Of a DNA stretch of 64,000 nucleotides, positions 33,893-42,441 are shown piece by piece (within the stretch, counting starts at the first letter, position 1; each line of letters starts with the position of its first letter). The translations under genes and the position numbers were made by a program. The stretch comes from Treponema_I sp045599005. GTDB lineage: Bacteria > Spirochaetota > Spirochaetia > Treponematales > Treponemataceae. The notes beneath the pieces were generated by a model, which made no database searches, was not told where the DNA came from, and saw only the letters and a program-made list of their open reading frames with translations. The stretch is taken from positions 1-64,000 of the forward strand of contig JAZRVF010000023.1 in NCBI GenBank assembly GCA_045599005.1, given 5' to 3'.

Positions 33893-35122
33893 ATGCTTTC
33901 TAAAAAACTTGTTTTGAAACTTTTTGAAGCTTTTTCCATTGAACGCTGGAATGACCTTATACGGCCTTTCGAGCTTATTGAAATGGACAAAGCTGCGGAA
34001 CGCATGGTTCTTGCCTACATAATCGGGAAGTTTGAGGAGCAGAACGGAAATTCAATTGACTGGAACTGGATGATTTATGCATCTTTTTTTGACCTGCTCA
34101 AAAAAATCTCTCTCTGCGACATAAAAAGTCCTGTTCAGCGGCTGATTAAAAAACAGTATCCGGAAGAGTACGAACGGCTTAATCAATGGGTCGTAAATCA
34201 GTATGAAGACATTATTGAAGACCCTGAACTTTTTCAGCAGTTCAAAGACTATATTCTGAACAATGAGAAAGCTCCTGATCCTGTTTCACAGAAAGTGATG
34301 AGAGCCGCCCACAAATATTCCGCAATGCGTGAGTTTGAGATGCTGGCGGTTGTAAACGAGCCTTTCAGAATCAGGGACATTGAAAAACAGCTGAACAGAG
34401 ACATTGAGTCTTTCCTGGATCTCCGCGGACTCCAGCTTCTGATTACAAAACAGCGACCTTACGAATTTCTTATGGTCATTGAACAGCTCCGCTTCCAGAC
34501 CAGATGGAACCAGACACCCCGTGTTCCCAAGACAAGTGTTCTCGGTCACTCTTATTTTGTGGCGATCCTTACAATGCTTCTGAGCCGCCAGTCCGGAGTG
34601 GAGATGTGCCAGAAACGCATGTACAACAACTTTTTTTCTGCACTTTTCCATGATCTTCCGGAAGCCGTAACAAGGGACATCATCTCACCGGTAAAGCAGG
34701 CGACACACGAACTGCCCGCTGTTGTAAAACGCATCGAAGACGAGATTGTGACCAAAGAGCTGCTTCCACTGATGGAACCTTTCTATCAGGATGAGCTGCT
34801 TTATTTTACCAATGATGAATTTGAAAACCGGATTGTCCTGCCTCACCTGGACAAAGAGCCTACCTTTGAATACACATTGGAACACGTAAGTTTCGAGGAC
34901 CTTAACGAGAAATTCAACACGGACCAGTATTGTCCCATTGACGGAAAGCTGATCCGTTGTGCAGACCATATAAGCGCATTCCTTGAAGCGGATAATTCAA
35001 TCAAATACGGAATCACATCAACACATCTGCAGGACGGGCGCACAAACATCCGCAAGATGTACAGTGACAAAACCAACATCAACGGATTCAACGCCCGTAA
35101 ATTCTACGAACAGTTTGACTGA
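33893..35122 (+). CDS. HD-domain protein (YfbR-like phosphohydrolase part)
   Basis: A 409-residue soluble protein. Residues 1-215 are helical and unrecognised. A YfbR-like HD domain follows: GHSYFVAILTMLL (His), FFSALFHDLPEAVTRDIISP (HD pair) and a late Asp in CADHISAFLEAD. All metal ligands of the HD fold seem present. YfbR-type enzymes dephosphorylate deoxyribonucleoside monophosphates. The position directly after the nucleoside transporter suits a role in nucleotide salvage (inference). An ATG at 33878 is also possible; 33893 has AAGGA at a better distance. Confidence 0.75.
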   Translation: MLSKKLVLKLFEAFSIERWNDLIRPFELIEMDKAAERMVLAYIIGKFEEQNGNSIDWNWMIYASFFDLLKKISLCDIKSPVQRLIKKQYPEEYERLNQWVVNQYEDIIEDPELFQQFKDYILNNEKAPDPVSQKVMRAAHKYSAMREFEMLAVVNEPFRIRDIEKQLNRDIESFLDLRGLQLLITKQRPYEFLMVIEQLRFQTRWNQTPRVPKTSVLGHSYFVAILTMLLSRQSGVEMCQKRMYNNFFSALFHDLPEAVTRDIISPVKQATHELPAVVKRIEDEIVTKELLPLMEPFYQDELLYFTNDEFENRIVLPHLDKEPTFEYTLEHVSFEDLNEKFNTDQYCPIDGKLIRCADHISAFLEADNSIKYGITSTHLQDGRTNIRKMYSDKTNINGFNARKFYEQFD

Positions 35123-35140
35123 ACAGACTGGAATCTGTTT

Positions 35141-36013
35141 TCAGTGTGAGATTTTGTCAATAACAATGCTGACTTCTTCAATCAGAATGCCTGTATATTT
35201 TTCAATATTGTCAATTGTATACTGCTGAAGACTGTGGATCTTGCCGGTAAGCTGAGTTCCGAAGGGAACATCTATCGTGATTATTATGCGGTATCCCTGT
35301 GCATTTGTCTTTATCGAGATTTTTTTTACACTTATCTGAGGATCAAACTCGCTTACACAATGCATCACCATCTGGGAAAGAGCCGCTTCTGAAATAATGA
35401 TCCTGCCTTTTTTTGAGAACTCCGGCCGAACAACAGATTTCTCGAACTGCTTTGAATCCTTTTTGTTCTTTTTTTTCAGGAAAACTTTGACAGTATTGTA
35501 GAAAATCTGGGGATAATTGTGCTGAATCTCGATTGCAGGAACAGGAATGACATGTTTTCCCTCAATCCTTCGGGAACGGATCGCAAGATCAATTTCTTCC
35601 TGAGAAGCAATATCCTCGATTTTAATGATTTTTGAAGGTGCAGGAAGCTGTAATCTGATTGCAATTTTGTTGACCATCTTCTCGGAAGTTCCAAGAATCA
35701 GTATTTTCTTGAAATTCTTTATCTGTTTAAGAGCACGGGCAATCTCATCCCTGTGAAGTTTGTCATCAAATAGGGCAACGCGGACAGCACCCATATAAGT
35801 TTTTTCGCGTTTTGCAGAATGCCCCGCAATAATCTTGTCATCCTGAATCAGAAGCCCATCGTCAATAATCAGGTCAATTTTGTATTTCTGAGCCAGAAGT
35901 TTTGAACGGAAACTTTTTCCTGTGCCGCTTTCACCGACCAGAGCAAATACAGTAACCCCTTTAACCCACCATACCAAGTCATTGAAAAGTGTACCGATCG
36001 CTTCGTTTCCCAT
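35141..36013 (-). CDS. P-loop NTPase fused to an Asp23/Gls24-like domain
   Basis: A 290-residue protein. Residues 20-140 form a P-loop domain with Walker A GESGTGKS at 27-34 and a DD pair (IIDDGLLIQDD) in place of a classic Walker B. Residues about 200-288 match the Asp23/Gls24 (DUF322) fold: GRIIISEAALSQMV, then IIITIDVPFGTQ, then IDNIEKYTGILIEEVSIVI. Asp23 proteins in Gram-positives tie to membrane or envelope stress. The fusion is unusual and I do not know its function. The promoter overlaps the stop of the pseudouridine synthase gene and gives a predicted leaderless mRNA. Confidence 0.75.
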   Translation of the reverse strand: MGNEAIGTLFNDLVWWVKGVTVFALVGESGTGKSFRSKLLAQKYKIDLIIDDGLLIQDDKIIAGHSAKREKTYMGAVRVALFDDKLHRDEIARALKQIKNFKKILILGTSEKMVNKIAIRLQLPAPSKIIKIEDIASQEEIDLAIRSRRIEGKHVIPVPAIEIQHNYPQIFYNTVKVFLKKKNKKDSKQFEKSVVRPEFSKKGRIIISEAALSQMVMHCVSEFDPQISVKKISIKTNAQGYRIIITIDVPFGTQLTGKIHSLQQYTIDNIEKYTGILIEEVSIVIDKISH

Positions 36014-36049
36014 GCCTTAGATAATACGCTGATTCAGCAAAACTTACAA
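36014..36049 (-). promoter_or_regulatory. Leaderless sigma-70 promoter of the P-loop/Asp23 gene
   Basis: Minus strand: TTGTAA (36049-36044), 17-bp spacer, TATTAT (36026-36021), seven bases CTAAGGC, ATG at 36013. The leader is 0-1 base. The -35 box coincides with the stop codon of the upstream pseudouridine synthase gene. Confidence 0.65.
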
Positions 36050-37030
36050 GCGAATATCCTGATCAAAACACTGGCGGACCATAACGGCAAAATCTTCGGG
36101 GAGAGGGGCGGAAACTGATTCTGGCAGACCGATTTTATTTTCGGGGAAAAGGATTTTTACAGCGTGAAGAAAAAAACTCCGTCCATATTTTCCAGAATCA
36201 AGTTTTTCATGAGACCCGTAGGCATTGTCGCCAAGAAGACAATGGCCGTGAAAAGCGCTCTGAGCCCTGATCTGATGAGTACGACCTGTTTCAATGGAAA
36301 TATAAGCCAGAGTGACAGGTTTTCCGTCAAAAAAACCGTGGGCAAGGGGGCAGGGGCTGGTAACTGCATTTTTTGATCCGGGGACTTCTGAATCAAAAAC
36401 TTTTACAGTGAAAAATCCAGTCTTCTCAGCACCTTTATCCTGCAGTATATAATCTGTCCAGGTACATTCTTTTTCAAGATTTCCTTCCAGCAGAGCTAGA
36501 TAAAACTTTTTAATGCTATGATTCTGGATCATCTGCGAAAAAACATTTGCGCCCTCAAGATTCTGGGAAAAACACAAGACACCGGTAGTTTTTTTATCCA
36601 GACGGTGCAGAGGCCCCACAGAAAAAGACAGAGAATCCTTGGGAGCTGGGAACTGATTCTTTACAACAGCGTCCAAAGAGTCTTTTTTTCCTTGGACTGA
36701 ATAATCATAAGGTTTATTGATTATCAACAGATACTGATTCGCGAAGAGAACCTGAAAATCAACTGCCGGAGGGAAAGATTCCTGTTCACGGTCAGCCACT
36801 TTTTTTGAAGCAGATTCAGATTTCTCAACAAGGAACCTGGCAATGGAAAGCTGATCCCCGAGAGAAAGTCTTGACTCCTGTCTGATTTTTTTTTCCTGGG
36901 ACCGGACAAAACCTTTTCTGAAAGCACTGTAAATTTCGGCAAGGGAAAGTCCCGGAAGGAACTTGCGCAACACACGGTCAGCACGACGGTCTGCATCATT
37001 TGAATCAATCGTGTATTGCAAAAAATCCAT
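36044..37030 (-). CDS. RluA-family pseudouridine synthase
   Basis: A 328-residue protein with an N-terminal S4 RNA-binding domain (residues about 12-60, RADRVLRKFLPGLS) and an RluA-type catalytic domain. VGPLHRLDKKTTGVLCFS near 130-147 contains the catalytic Asp (HRLDxxTxG). YISIETGRTHQIRAQSAF near 250 and LLGDNAYG are also conserved. It isomerises uridines in 23S rRNA (RluC/D-like); the exact site is not predictable. I chose the ATG at 37030 because the -10 box lies seven bases before it; an ORF start at 37066 would lie upstream of the promoter. Confidence 0.92.
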   Translation of the reverse strand: MDFLQYTIDSNDADRRADRVLRKFLPGLSLAEIYSAFRKGFVRSQEKKIRQESRLSLGDQLSIARFLVEKSESASKKVADREQESFPPAVDFQVLFANQYLLIINKPYDYSVQGKKDSLDAVVKNQFPAPKDSLSFSVGPLHRLDKKTTGVLCFSQNLEGANVFSQMIQNHSIKKFYLALLEGNLEKECTWTDYILQDKGAEKTGFFTVKVFDSEVPGSKNAVTSPCPLAHGFFDGKPVTLAYISIETGRTHQIRAQSAFHGHCLLGDNAYGSHEKLDSGKYGRSFFLHAVKILFPENKIGLPESVSAPLPEDFAVMVRQCFDQDIRL

Positions 37031-37066
37031 AATCCATATACTATAAACCACATCATGCATGGTCAA
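37016..37066. promoter_or_regulatory. Overlapping divergent promoters sharing one -10 sequence
   Basis: Leftward: TTGACC (37066-37061), 17 bp, TAGTAT (37043-37038), seven bases, ATG at 37030. Rightward: TTGCAA (37016-37021), 17 bp, TACTAT (37039-37044), ten bases, ATG at 37055. The two -10 boxes share five bases (ATACTAT), so RNA polymerase can serve only one gene at a time. Confidence 0.65.
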
Positions 37067-37534
37067 GTGCCTTTTTCAATAAAAGATTTATTCAACAGTC
37101 CCGTATTTTTATCTATATTATACAGTTGGCTTTCCGCTCAGTTCATCAAGACAATTGTGGCCCTGTCTGCAGGGAAGGTAAAAAACCCGTCTGATTTTTT
37201 CTCCTTATTGTTCTGGCGCACAGGAGGAATGCCCTCCAGCCATTCAGCACTTGTAACAGCAATCTCAACATCCATCGGGTTCTCAAGCGGATTCACATCT
37301 GACGTTTTTATGCTCGCTCTGGCTTTTACTTTTGTTACAGTCCGTGACGCACTCGGAGTACGCCGTTCAACCGGAATTCAGGCAAAGGCAATCAATGATT
37401 TAGGAACAGAACTTCAGGAAAAAGGTCTGGCTAAATACAAAAAGATTAAAGAAGTGAACGGTCACAAACCTTTGGAAGTCATTATGGGTTGTCTTCTTGG
37501 GATTTTTATAGGAACTGCATTTTCAATTCTGTAG
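37055..37534 (+). CDS. Divergent PAP2-family membrane protein (DUF212)
   Basis: A 159-residue membrane protein of the DUF212 family. GGMPSSHSALVTA near residue 59 is the phosphatase-like PSSHS motif, TFVTVRDALGVRRSTGIQAK near 93-112 is the family's second block, and NGHKPLEVIMGCLLGI the last. About four helices. The family is distantly related to acid phosphatases but activity is unproven. The start at 37055 follows the promoter; no ribosome site is seen and the leader is only three or four bases. It is the first gene of the operon leading to rnfCDGEAB. Confidence 0.9.
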   Translation: MHGQVPFSIKDLFNSPVFLSILYSWLSAQFIKTIVALSAGKVKNPSDFFSLLFWRTGGMPSSHSALVTAISTSIGFSSGFTSDVFMLALAFTFVTVRDALGVRRSTGIQAKAINDLGTELQEKGLAKYKKIKEVNGHKPLEVIMGCLLGIFIGTAFSIL

Positions 37535-37538
37535 TTTT

Positions 37539-38972
37539 ATGAAATATCTTAAGTCTGCCGCCGTAATAATAGTTTCTTTCTGTCTGCTCATCCCGATTTT
37601 TTTTCTACGGATTGTTCCATCCTTCCAGATCTGGAATAACTATCAGGTCGTATATTTTCCAAGGGCAGCAAAAGCACCCGTGGTAAACGCAATTCTTGCC
37701 ATGCCGGAATTTAAGTCCATAATAACGGAAGATTCTGCGGACTATTCTCCCAAAAGTGAATTCCTTTCTTTCACACCGATTCTTCCGTCTTTTCAGCACA
37801 ACGGAATGGATTCAAAAGCTATCAGAAAGCCCTATTTCTCTGACAGAGACAATAATTACGAGCTTTGTTACGTCCCCAATGATCTTTTCAAAAACTTTAC
37901 AAAACTGCTGCAGCAAAACCGGGTGGAATACGGCACTGACAGCAAAGTCAAATATCCTTACGTGGGATTTTTCGGAGCCATGGCTTTCGCGCTGGTTTTT
38001 GCAGTTATTGCCCGGATTCCATTCCGCTTCTGGATCGCAATTGTCCCTTTTCTGGCGGCAGCATATTTTGCACCCTTCTATTCAACAGCGGCCTGTGTCT
38101 GTCCTGTTTTTTTTATTTTTTACATAATAAGCATTTATCAGACAAGAGCCCATTCTTTTATTCAGATTATAAAGTGTCCGGACTTCTGGATCAGTCTTGC
38201 AGCAGCAATAACCTGCCTTGTACTGAGTGGTCTTGAATCAGCTCTGATCATGATTCTCTGCTCACTGATTTCAGCGCTCATGATTTTTCTGCTTACCCTG
38301 ATCAGGAAAAAAGCCGCAGCAAAAGGTCATTTTTCCTTTCTCAGGATTGTACCGGCCAGACAGATAAAAATTCCTACAGTTAAATCTTTGATTCTTTCCG
38401 GACTGCTTCTTGTTTTCTGCGTTTTTTTTCTGGTTATGCCTTTAATGTCACACAGTCAGCTTTTCAGCAGGACAAACAGAGACTTGTTATTGCCCGCGCC
38501 TTCGTTATATACTGACGCGCAGGATTTTTCGGCAGAGGCTTTTGACGGCATCAAGACAAAACGGCATACAGATAATTCAGCAGACTCAGCTTATTTTGTT
38601 GATGAACTCTGGTATTATTCGGTTTTTCCTTTTGTCCGTCTTTCAGAAGTAAAAAAAGAATATTATGCAGGGGACTGTGTTTCTGTTCTGGAATATTACG
38701 AAACAGAAACACAGATTCAAAGCAGAGAAAAAATTCTTTATTCATTGGATGAAGATTTTTTTGAGGAAAGCAGGAACAGATTCCTGAGATCTGATGGAAT
38801 AGAACGGCTGCTTTTCAGTCAGGACGGCTTTCTTTCACTGGATTACATCAGTCCCGGCAATTCTACAGTAACTCCGAAAAATCTTCTGGCTGTAATAATT
38901 TCTACAGTGCTGATACTGCTGATGACAATTTTCAGAGCAATAAAAGCAAGGTTTGCAAATGATTCAAATTAA
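37539..38972 (+). CDS. Membrane protein of unknown function, upstream of rnf
   Basis: A 477-residue protein: signal anchor or TM1 at 7-27, an exported region to about 145, a block of five to seven hydrophobic helices (about 146-320), a second exported region (320-450) rich in Tyr, Glu and Asp, and a final helix (FLAVIISTVLILLMTIF-type, near 450-470). No family recognised. It lies four bases after the DUF212 gene and its end overlaps the start of rnfC by 14 bases, so it is made with the Rnf complex and might be an accessory or assembly factor. Confidence 0.7.
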   Translation: MKYLKSAAVIIVSFCLLIPIFFLRIVPSFQIWNNYQVVYFPRAAKAPVVNAILAMPEFKSIITEDSADYSPKSEFLSFTPILPSFQHNGMDSKAIRKPYFSDRDNNYELCYVPNDLFKNFTKLLQQNRVEYGTDSKVKYPYVGFFGAMAFALVFAVIARIPFRFWIAIVPFLAAAYFAPFYSTAACVCPVFFIFYIISIYQTRAHSFIQIIKCPDFWISLAAAITCLVLSGLESALIMILCSLISALMIFLLTLIRKKAAAKGHFSFLRIVPARQIKIPTVKSLILSGLLLVFCVFFLVMPLMSHSQLFSRTNRDLLLPAPSLYTDAQDFSAEAFDGIKTKRHTDNSADSAYFVDELWYYSVFPFVRLSEVKKEYYAGDCVSVLEYYETETQIQSREKILYSLDEDFFEESRNRFLRSDGIERLLFSQDGFLSLDYISPGNSTVTPKNLLAVIISTVLILLMTIFRAIKARFANDSN

Positions 38973-40320
38973 TAAACTTGGTTTCAAAACAAAACTGATT
39001 AAAGAAATAACTGATGCCTACGTATCTTCTTCCGTATATATTCCTCTTTCTGATGATGAAGACACTGAAGGTTCCCCGCTGATTGAACCCAATACCCGTG
39101 TCACAGAGGGTCAGATTCTTTCCCACAAGTCGGTCATGGACGCGGCTGTTCATTGCTCAGTTCCGGGAATCCTTACTGAATATAAAAACGTTTCCACATC
39201 TGACGGCAAAGTCCGGAAAGCTGCAGTCATTCAGACAGGCGGTGTTTTTTCTTACATGGGAAAAAAAAGAACTGTCAAAGATTATTCAAACTTTACACCT
39301 GCTGAACTTTGTTCCGCGCTTTCCTCAAAAGGTGTTCTCAATACTTTTTCAAAGCCTTACTCACTTGGAAAAAAACTGTACAGAATGGTCGCTGAGAACC
39401 CGGAACCTTTTTCCGCACTGGCAGTCCGGCTTTTCAATGATGATCCTTCCTGCTGCTGCGATGCTTCTCTGACAAACAGTTTTCCAAAAGAGATTGCAGA
39501 AGGAAGCCAGATTCTCTCAAAAATACTGAGATGTGAGACAATCTTCTTTTTCTACGAGAAACATCAGGATATCTCCGCTCTCCAAAACTTCGAATTCAAA
39601 AAGAAAACGGTTTTCATTCCTGTAAATCTTTCTTTTTATCCCGCAGGAACAAAAGATATGCTTTCGGCAACTGCGGAAAAACAGAAGAAAACTGTTCCCG
39701 ATTTTTTTGTGGATGCCTTCACGGCCTACAATGTTTACAGGGCAATTGCCAATGACGAACCGATTCTTTCAAGACTGGTGCAGGTTTCCGGCGATGCCAT
39801 TAAAAAAACGCAGCTTTTCTGGGTCCGGCTTGGCACACCTTTGGATTCCCTTGTGAAAGAGTGCGGAGGACTGGTCGCCGCTCCCTATAAAATCGTAATC
39901 AACGGTCTTATCAACGGAATAGCTGTGTCAGATTCCAAAATCCCTGTGACACAGAATATTTTTTCCATTTCAGTACTTTCAAAGAAGAGTGTATCCGACC
40001 AGAGTCAGATAAACTGTATCCGCTGCGGACGCTGCCATCTGGCATGTCCAAAAGGCATACACCCGGACCGCCTGTTTTCTGCATACACTTATCACACTGC
40101 CATTTCCGAGACAACAAGGAAAACTATCGCACTCTGCAGCAACTGCGGTGCATGCAGTACAGTGTGTCCGTCACGGATTCCACTCCGCCAGACAATGAAC
40201 CTTATGCTTCAGATGGATGAGGAGACTCTGGCAAAATGCCTTGCGCAGCCCTGGACTGGAAACACAATGATTGATGCCCGGAATTTCACCGATTCAGACA
40301 TGGAGAATGATGACTTATGA
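38959..40320 (+). CDS. rnfC: Rnf complex subunit C (divergent)
   Basis: A 453-residue peripheral subunit. An N-terminal barrel-sandwich part (EPNTRVTEGQILSHKSVM, VPGILTEY), a central domain (EPFSALAVRLFNDDPSCCCD), a SLBB-like part (LVQVSGDAIKKTQLFWVRLGT) and a C-terminal pair of [4Fe-4S] motifs, CIRCGRCHLACPKGIHP near 355 and CSNCGACSTVCP near 396. The central flavin/NADH region is poorly conserved relative to canonical RnfC. ATG at 38959 preferred. RnfC is the entry point exchanging electrons with NAD(H). Confidence 0.85.
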   Translation: MIQINKLGFKTKLIKEITDAYVSSSVYIPLSDDEDTEGSPLIEPNTRVTEGQILSHKSVMDAAVHCSVPGILTEYKNVSTSDGKVRKAAVIQTGGVFSYMGKKRTVKDYSNFTPAELCSALSSKGVLNTFSKPYSLGKKLYRMVAENPEPFSALAVRLFNDDPSCCCDASLTNSFPKEIAEGSQILSKILRCETIFFFYEKHQDISALQNFEFKKKTVFIPVNLSFYPAGTKDMLSATAEKQKKTVPDFFVDAFTAYNVYRAIANDEPILSRLVQVSGDAIKKTQLFWVRLGTPLDSLVKECGGLVAAPYKIVINGLINGIAVSDSKIPVTQNIFSISVLSKKSVSDQSQINCIRCGRCHLACPKGIHPDRLFSAYTYHTAISETTRKTIALCSNCGACSTVCPSRIPLRQTMNLMLQMDEETLAKCLAQPWTGNTMIDARNFTDSDMENDDL

Positions 40321-41360
40321 AAAAGAACTACAAACTGCTTACGCTTTCTCCTTTCGCATTCAGCACACCCTCCGGTAGAGTAACGGCAAGGACAGAGATC
40401 CTGCTGTTTCTGCCCCATCTTGTGCTTCTGTTCCTTACAGAGAGTTACAGATCACTTATCCTTATCGGACTTTCTGTTGCAGCATCAGTCATTGCCGGAA
40501 TAATCAATTCGCTGCTGAGAAACAAAACTCTGATTCCCCAGGTTTCCGCTGTTTTCCAGGGACTGATAATCGGGCTTTTTCTGCCACAGAATTATCCCTT
40601 TGTTTCAGCCTTCGTAATCGTTCTGACTGTTCTTCTTCTCGCAAAGTACACATTCGGTGGATTCGCGCAGTCCTGGGCAAATCCTACAGCACTTACCATA
40701 ATCATGGTGTACTTTTTCGGAACACAGTATTTTCCTTCTTTCCAGCTTTCACTGGACATGCTGCAGGCTCCCAACGCACTGAATCTTCTTGTCCGCAACG
40801 GTACGATTCCTCTCTGCAAGTTTGACACCCAGATCACAGGTTTCATCAATGAACATCTGCTTTCTCCCATCGGAGCAACTCTCCCGGAAGGTTACGTGTC
40901 TCTTCTCTGGGATGCCGGCGGAGCAATTCCTGCGTTCCGTTTCAATCTCTTTACACTTGTTGCCACACTTGTTCTTTTTTCCTTCAATATGATTGAAGTC
41001 ATCATTCCTGCGATTTTCTTTTCAGTCTATGCGCTCTGCGTAAGATGGTTCGCACTGCTTCCTTACGGTGGGATCCTTTGGAAGGGTGATATTCTTCTTG
41101 CAATGTGCACAAGCGGTACACTGATAACCGGTTTTTACCTGCTTCCATGGGCCGGAACAACGCCTTTAAGTATTCCCGGTAAAATTATTTATGCAATTTT
41201 CGCTGGAATCTTTGCCTTTGTGCTTAATGGAGCCGGAACTTCCCCGATCGGTTCAATGTTTACCATTCTGATTGTAAATGTCATTTCTCCCGCAATTCAG
41301 CTGATAGAAGAACTTATTTATCACCGGATAATGGACAGAAAACTGGAGGCTGTAAAATGA
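40317..41360 (+). CDS. rnfD: Rnf complex subunit D
   Basis: A 347-residue membrane subunit of the NQR2/RnfD/RnfE superfamily with about ten helices (TEILLFLPHLVLLFLTESY at the start, AGIFAFVLNGAGTSPIGSMF near the end). The usual covalent-FMN threonine motif (S-G-A-T-P) is present only as PIGATLPEG near residue 184, so flavinylation is plausible but not certain. Start overlaps rnfC by four bases (ATGA). Confidence 0.88.
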   Translation: MKKNYKLLTLSPFAFSTPSGRVTARTEILLFLPHLVLLFLTESYRSLILIGLSVAASVIAGIINSLLRNKTLIPQVSAVFQGLIIGLFLPQNYPFVSAFVIVLTVLLLAKYTFGGFAQSWANPTALTIIMVYFFGTQYFPSFQLSLDMLQAPNALNLLVRNGTIPLCKFDTQITGFINEHLLSPIGATLPEGYVSLLWDAGGAIPAFRFNLFTLVATLVLFSFNMIEVIIPAIFFSVYALCVRWFALLPYGGILWKGDILLAMCTSGTLITGFYLLPWAGTTPLSIPGKIIYAIFAGIFAFVLNGAGTSPIGSMFTILIVNVISPAIQLIEELIYHRIMDRKLEAVK

Positions 41361-41818
41361 CAAGAGAAGAAAAACTTTTATTGCATCGCTACGGCTGTTT
41401 CTGCACATTCCTGATAATTATGTTTTTTATTCTGTTCTTCTGTGAAAGATGCACACAGCCATCCAAAACAGAAGGACTTAAACTTCAGGTGGAGAGGATG
41501 CTCAGTTCTTCGCCAAAAACCGCATCTGAAGGCTACCGGATTGAGGATGAGATTTTCGTTGAGTCACCGCTGATGGCTTCATGTACTGTGTTTGCCTTGA
41601 CAGATGATGAGAACAACAGAGGTTATGCTGCGATAATTAGGATATCAGGTGTCTCCGGCCCAAATGCAGCGGTTTTTGTCTCAAAGCCTGGAGTATCAAA
41701 CCTTCCGGTTTTTATCGGGTTTGCCGATTCACAGACAAACGCAGGAAGTTTCAGCACTTCCCAGATTGAATATTGGGCAAAGAAAGTCCAGTTTCTTATG
41801 AGGGAGGTTACAATCTGA
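41357..41818 (+). CDS. rnfG: Rnf complex subunit G (short, flavin site altered)
   Basis: A 153-residue protein, clearly shorter than the usual 190-210. One N-terminal helix (FCTFLIIMFFILFF) then a periplasmic FMN_bind-like domain (GYAAIIRISGVSGPNAAVFV, cut at the strand). The C-terminal flavin motif expected as SGAT-x-TS reads AGSFSTSQ near 132-139: the threonine that normally carries FMN is Phe. It overlaps rnfD and rnfE. The assignment rests mostly on position and this weak fold match. Confidence 0.75.
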   Translation: MTREEKLLLHRYGCFCTFLIIMFFILFFCERCTQPSKTEGLKLQVERMLSSSPKTASEGYRIEDEIFVESPLMASCTVFALTDDENNRGYAAIIRISGVSGPNAAVFVSKPGVSNLPVFIGFADSQTNAGSFSTSQIEYWAKKVQFLMREVTI

Positions 41819-42441
41819 TGAAAAAGCCGAACAGTGCCCATGTTTACCTTGCGGCCATGCTTTCAATCCTGGTGCCGGCACCTGCAAGATTCGGATATAC
41901 CCTTATTCTGGTCCTGCTTACTGATGTGACAATGCTGATCGCTTCATCATTGCGTCTGGGGCTCAAGAAACTGCATATAAACGAACTTTCAAACTTTTTC
42001 CTACTGGCAACGATGGTTTTCCTTGCAGTTTTATGCAAAATCCTGATCTCTGCCTGGTCTCCGCTGATCGGAATGATTCTGGGCTTCATTCTGTACCTTG
42101 TTCCCAGTTCATCTTTCCTTGTCGGATATATTCTCTTTGAGAAGCAGGATACAAACGGTAAACCTCTGAACGAGAATCCTCTTGTCCTCAATATGGCAAG
42201 TGCCCTGATTTTTACAGTTTCTGGTCTTCTTTTTTCTTTTGTCCGGGAACTGATTTCTTTCGGAACCGTCTCTTTCCCTTCAAGAAACGGTCTTGTCATT
42301 TACAAATGGTTTAAAAACATGTCCAACGACTACACAAGTTTTTTTGCGACGATTCCAGGTGCCTTTGTTCTTCTGGCCCTGATTCTTGCGGTAATTACTT
42401 TTGTAGTCCGTAAAATCAACATTCAAAGGAGAAAACGCTGA
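41818..42441 (+). CDS. rnfE: Rnf complex subunit E
   Basis: A 207-residue integral membrane subunit with about six helices, of the RnfA/RnfE (NqrD/E) family. The N-terminal helix (AAMLSILVPAPARFGYTLIL) and the gap pattern fit RnfE; the Cys that binds the membrane [2Fe-2S] cluster in RnfE/NqrD is visible in LAVLCKILISA near 60. I chose the ATG at 41818 (GGGAGG upstream, TGATG overlap with rnfG). Confidence 0.85.
   Translation: MKKPNSAHVYLAAMLSILVPAPARFGYTLILVLLTDVTMLIASSLRLGLKKLHINELSNFFLLATMVFLAVLCKILISAWSPLIGMILGFILYLVPSSSFLVGYILFEKQDTNGKPLNENPLVLNMASALIFTVSGLLFSFVRELISFGTVSFPSRNGLVIYKWFKNMSNDYTSFFATIPGAFVLLALILAVITFVVRKINIQRRKR

Noticed and set aside
37055..37534. Undecaprenyl-diphosphate phosphatase (PAP2 type)
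   Set aside because: Only the PSSHS block is shared; the second and third PAP2 motifs are absent, so the DUF212 label is safer.
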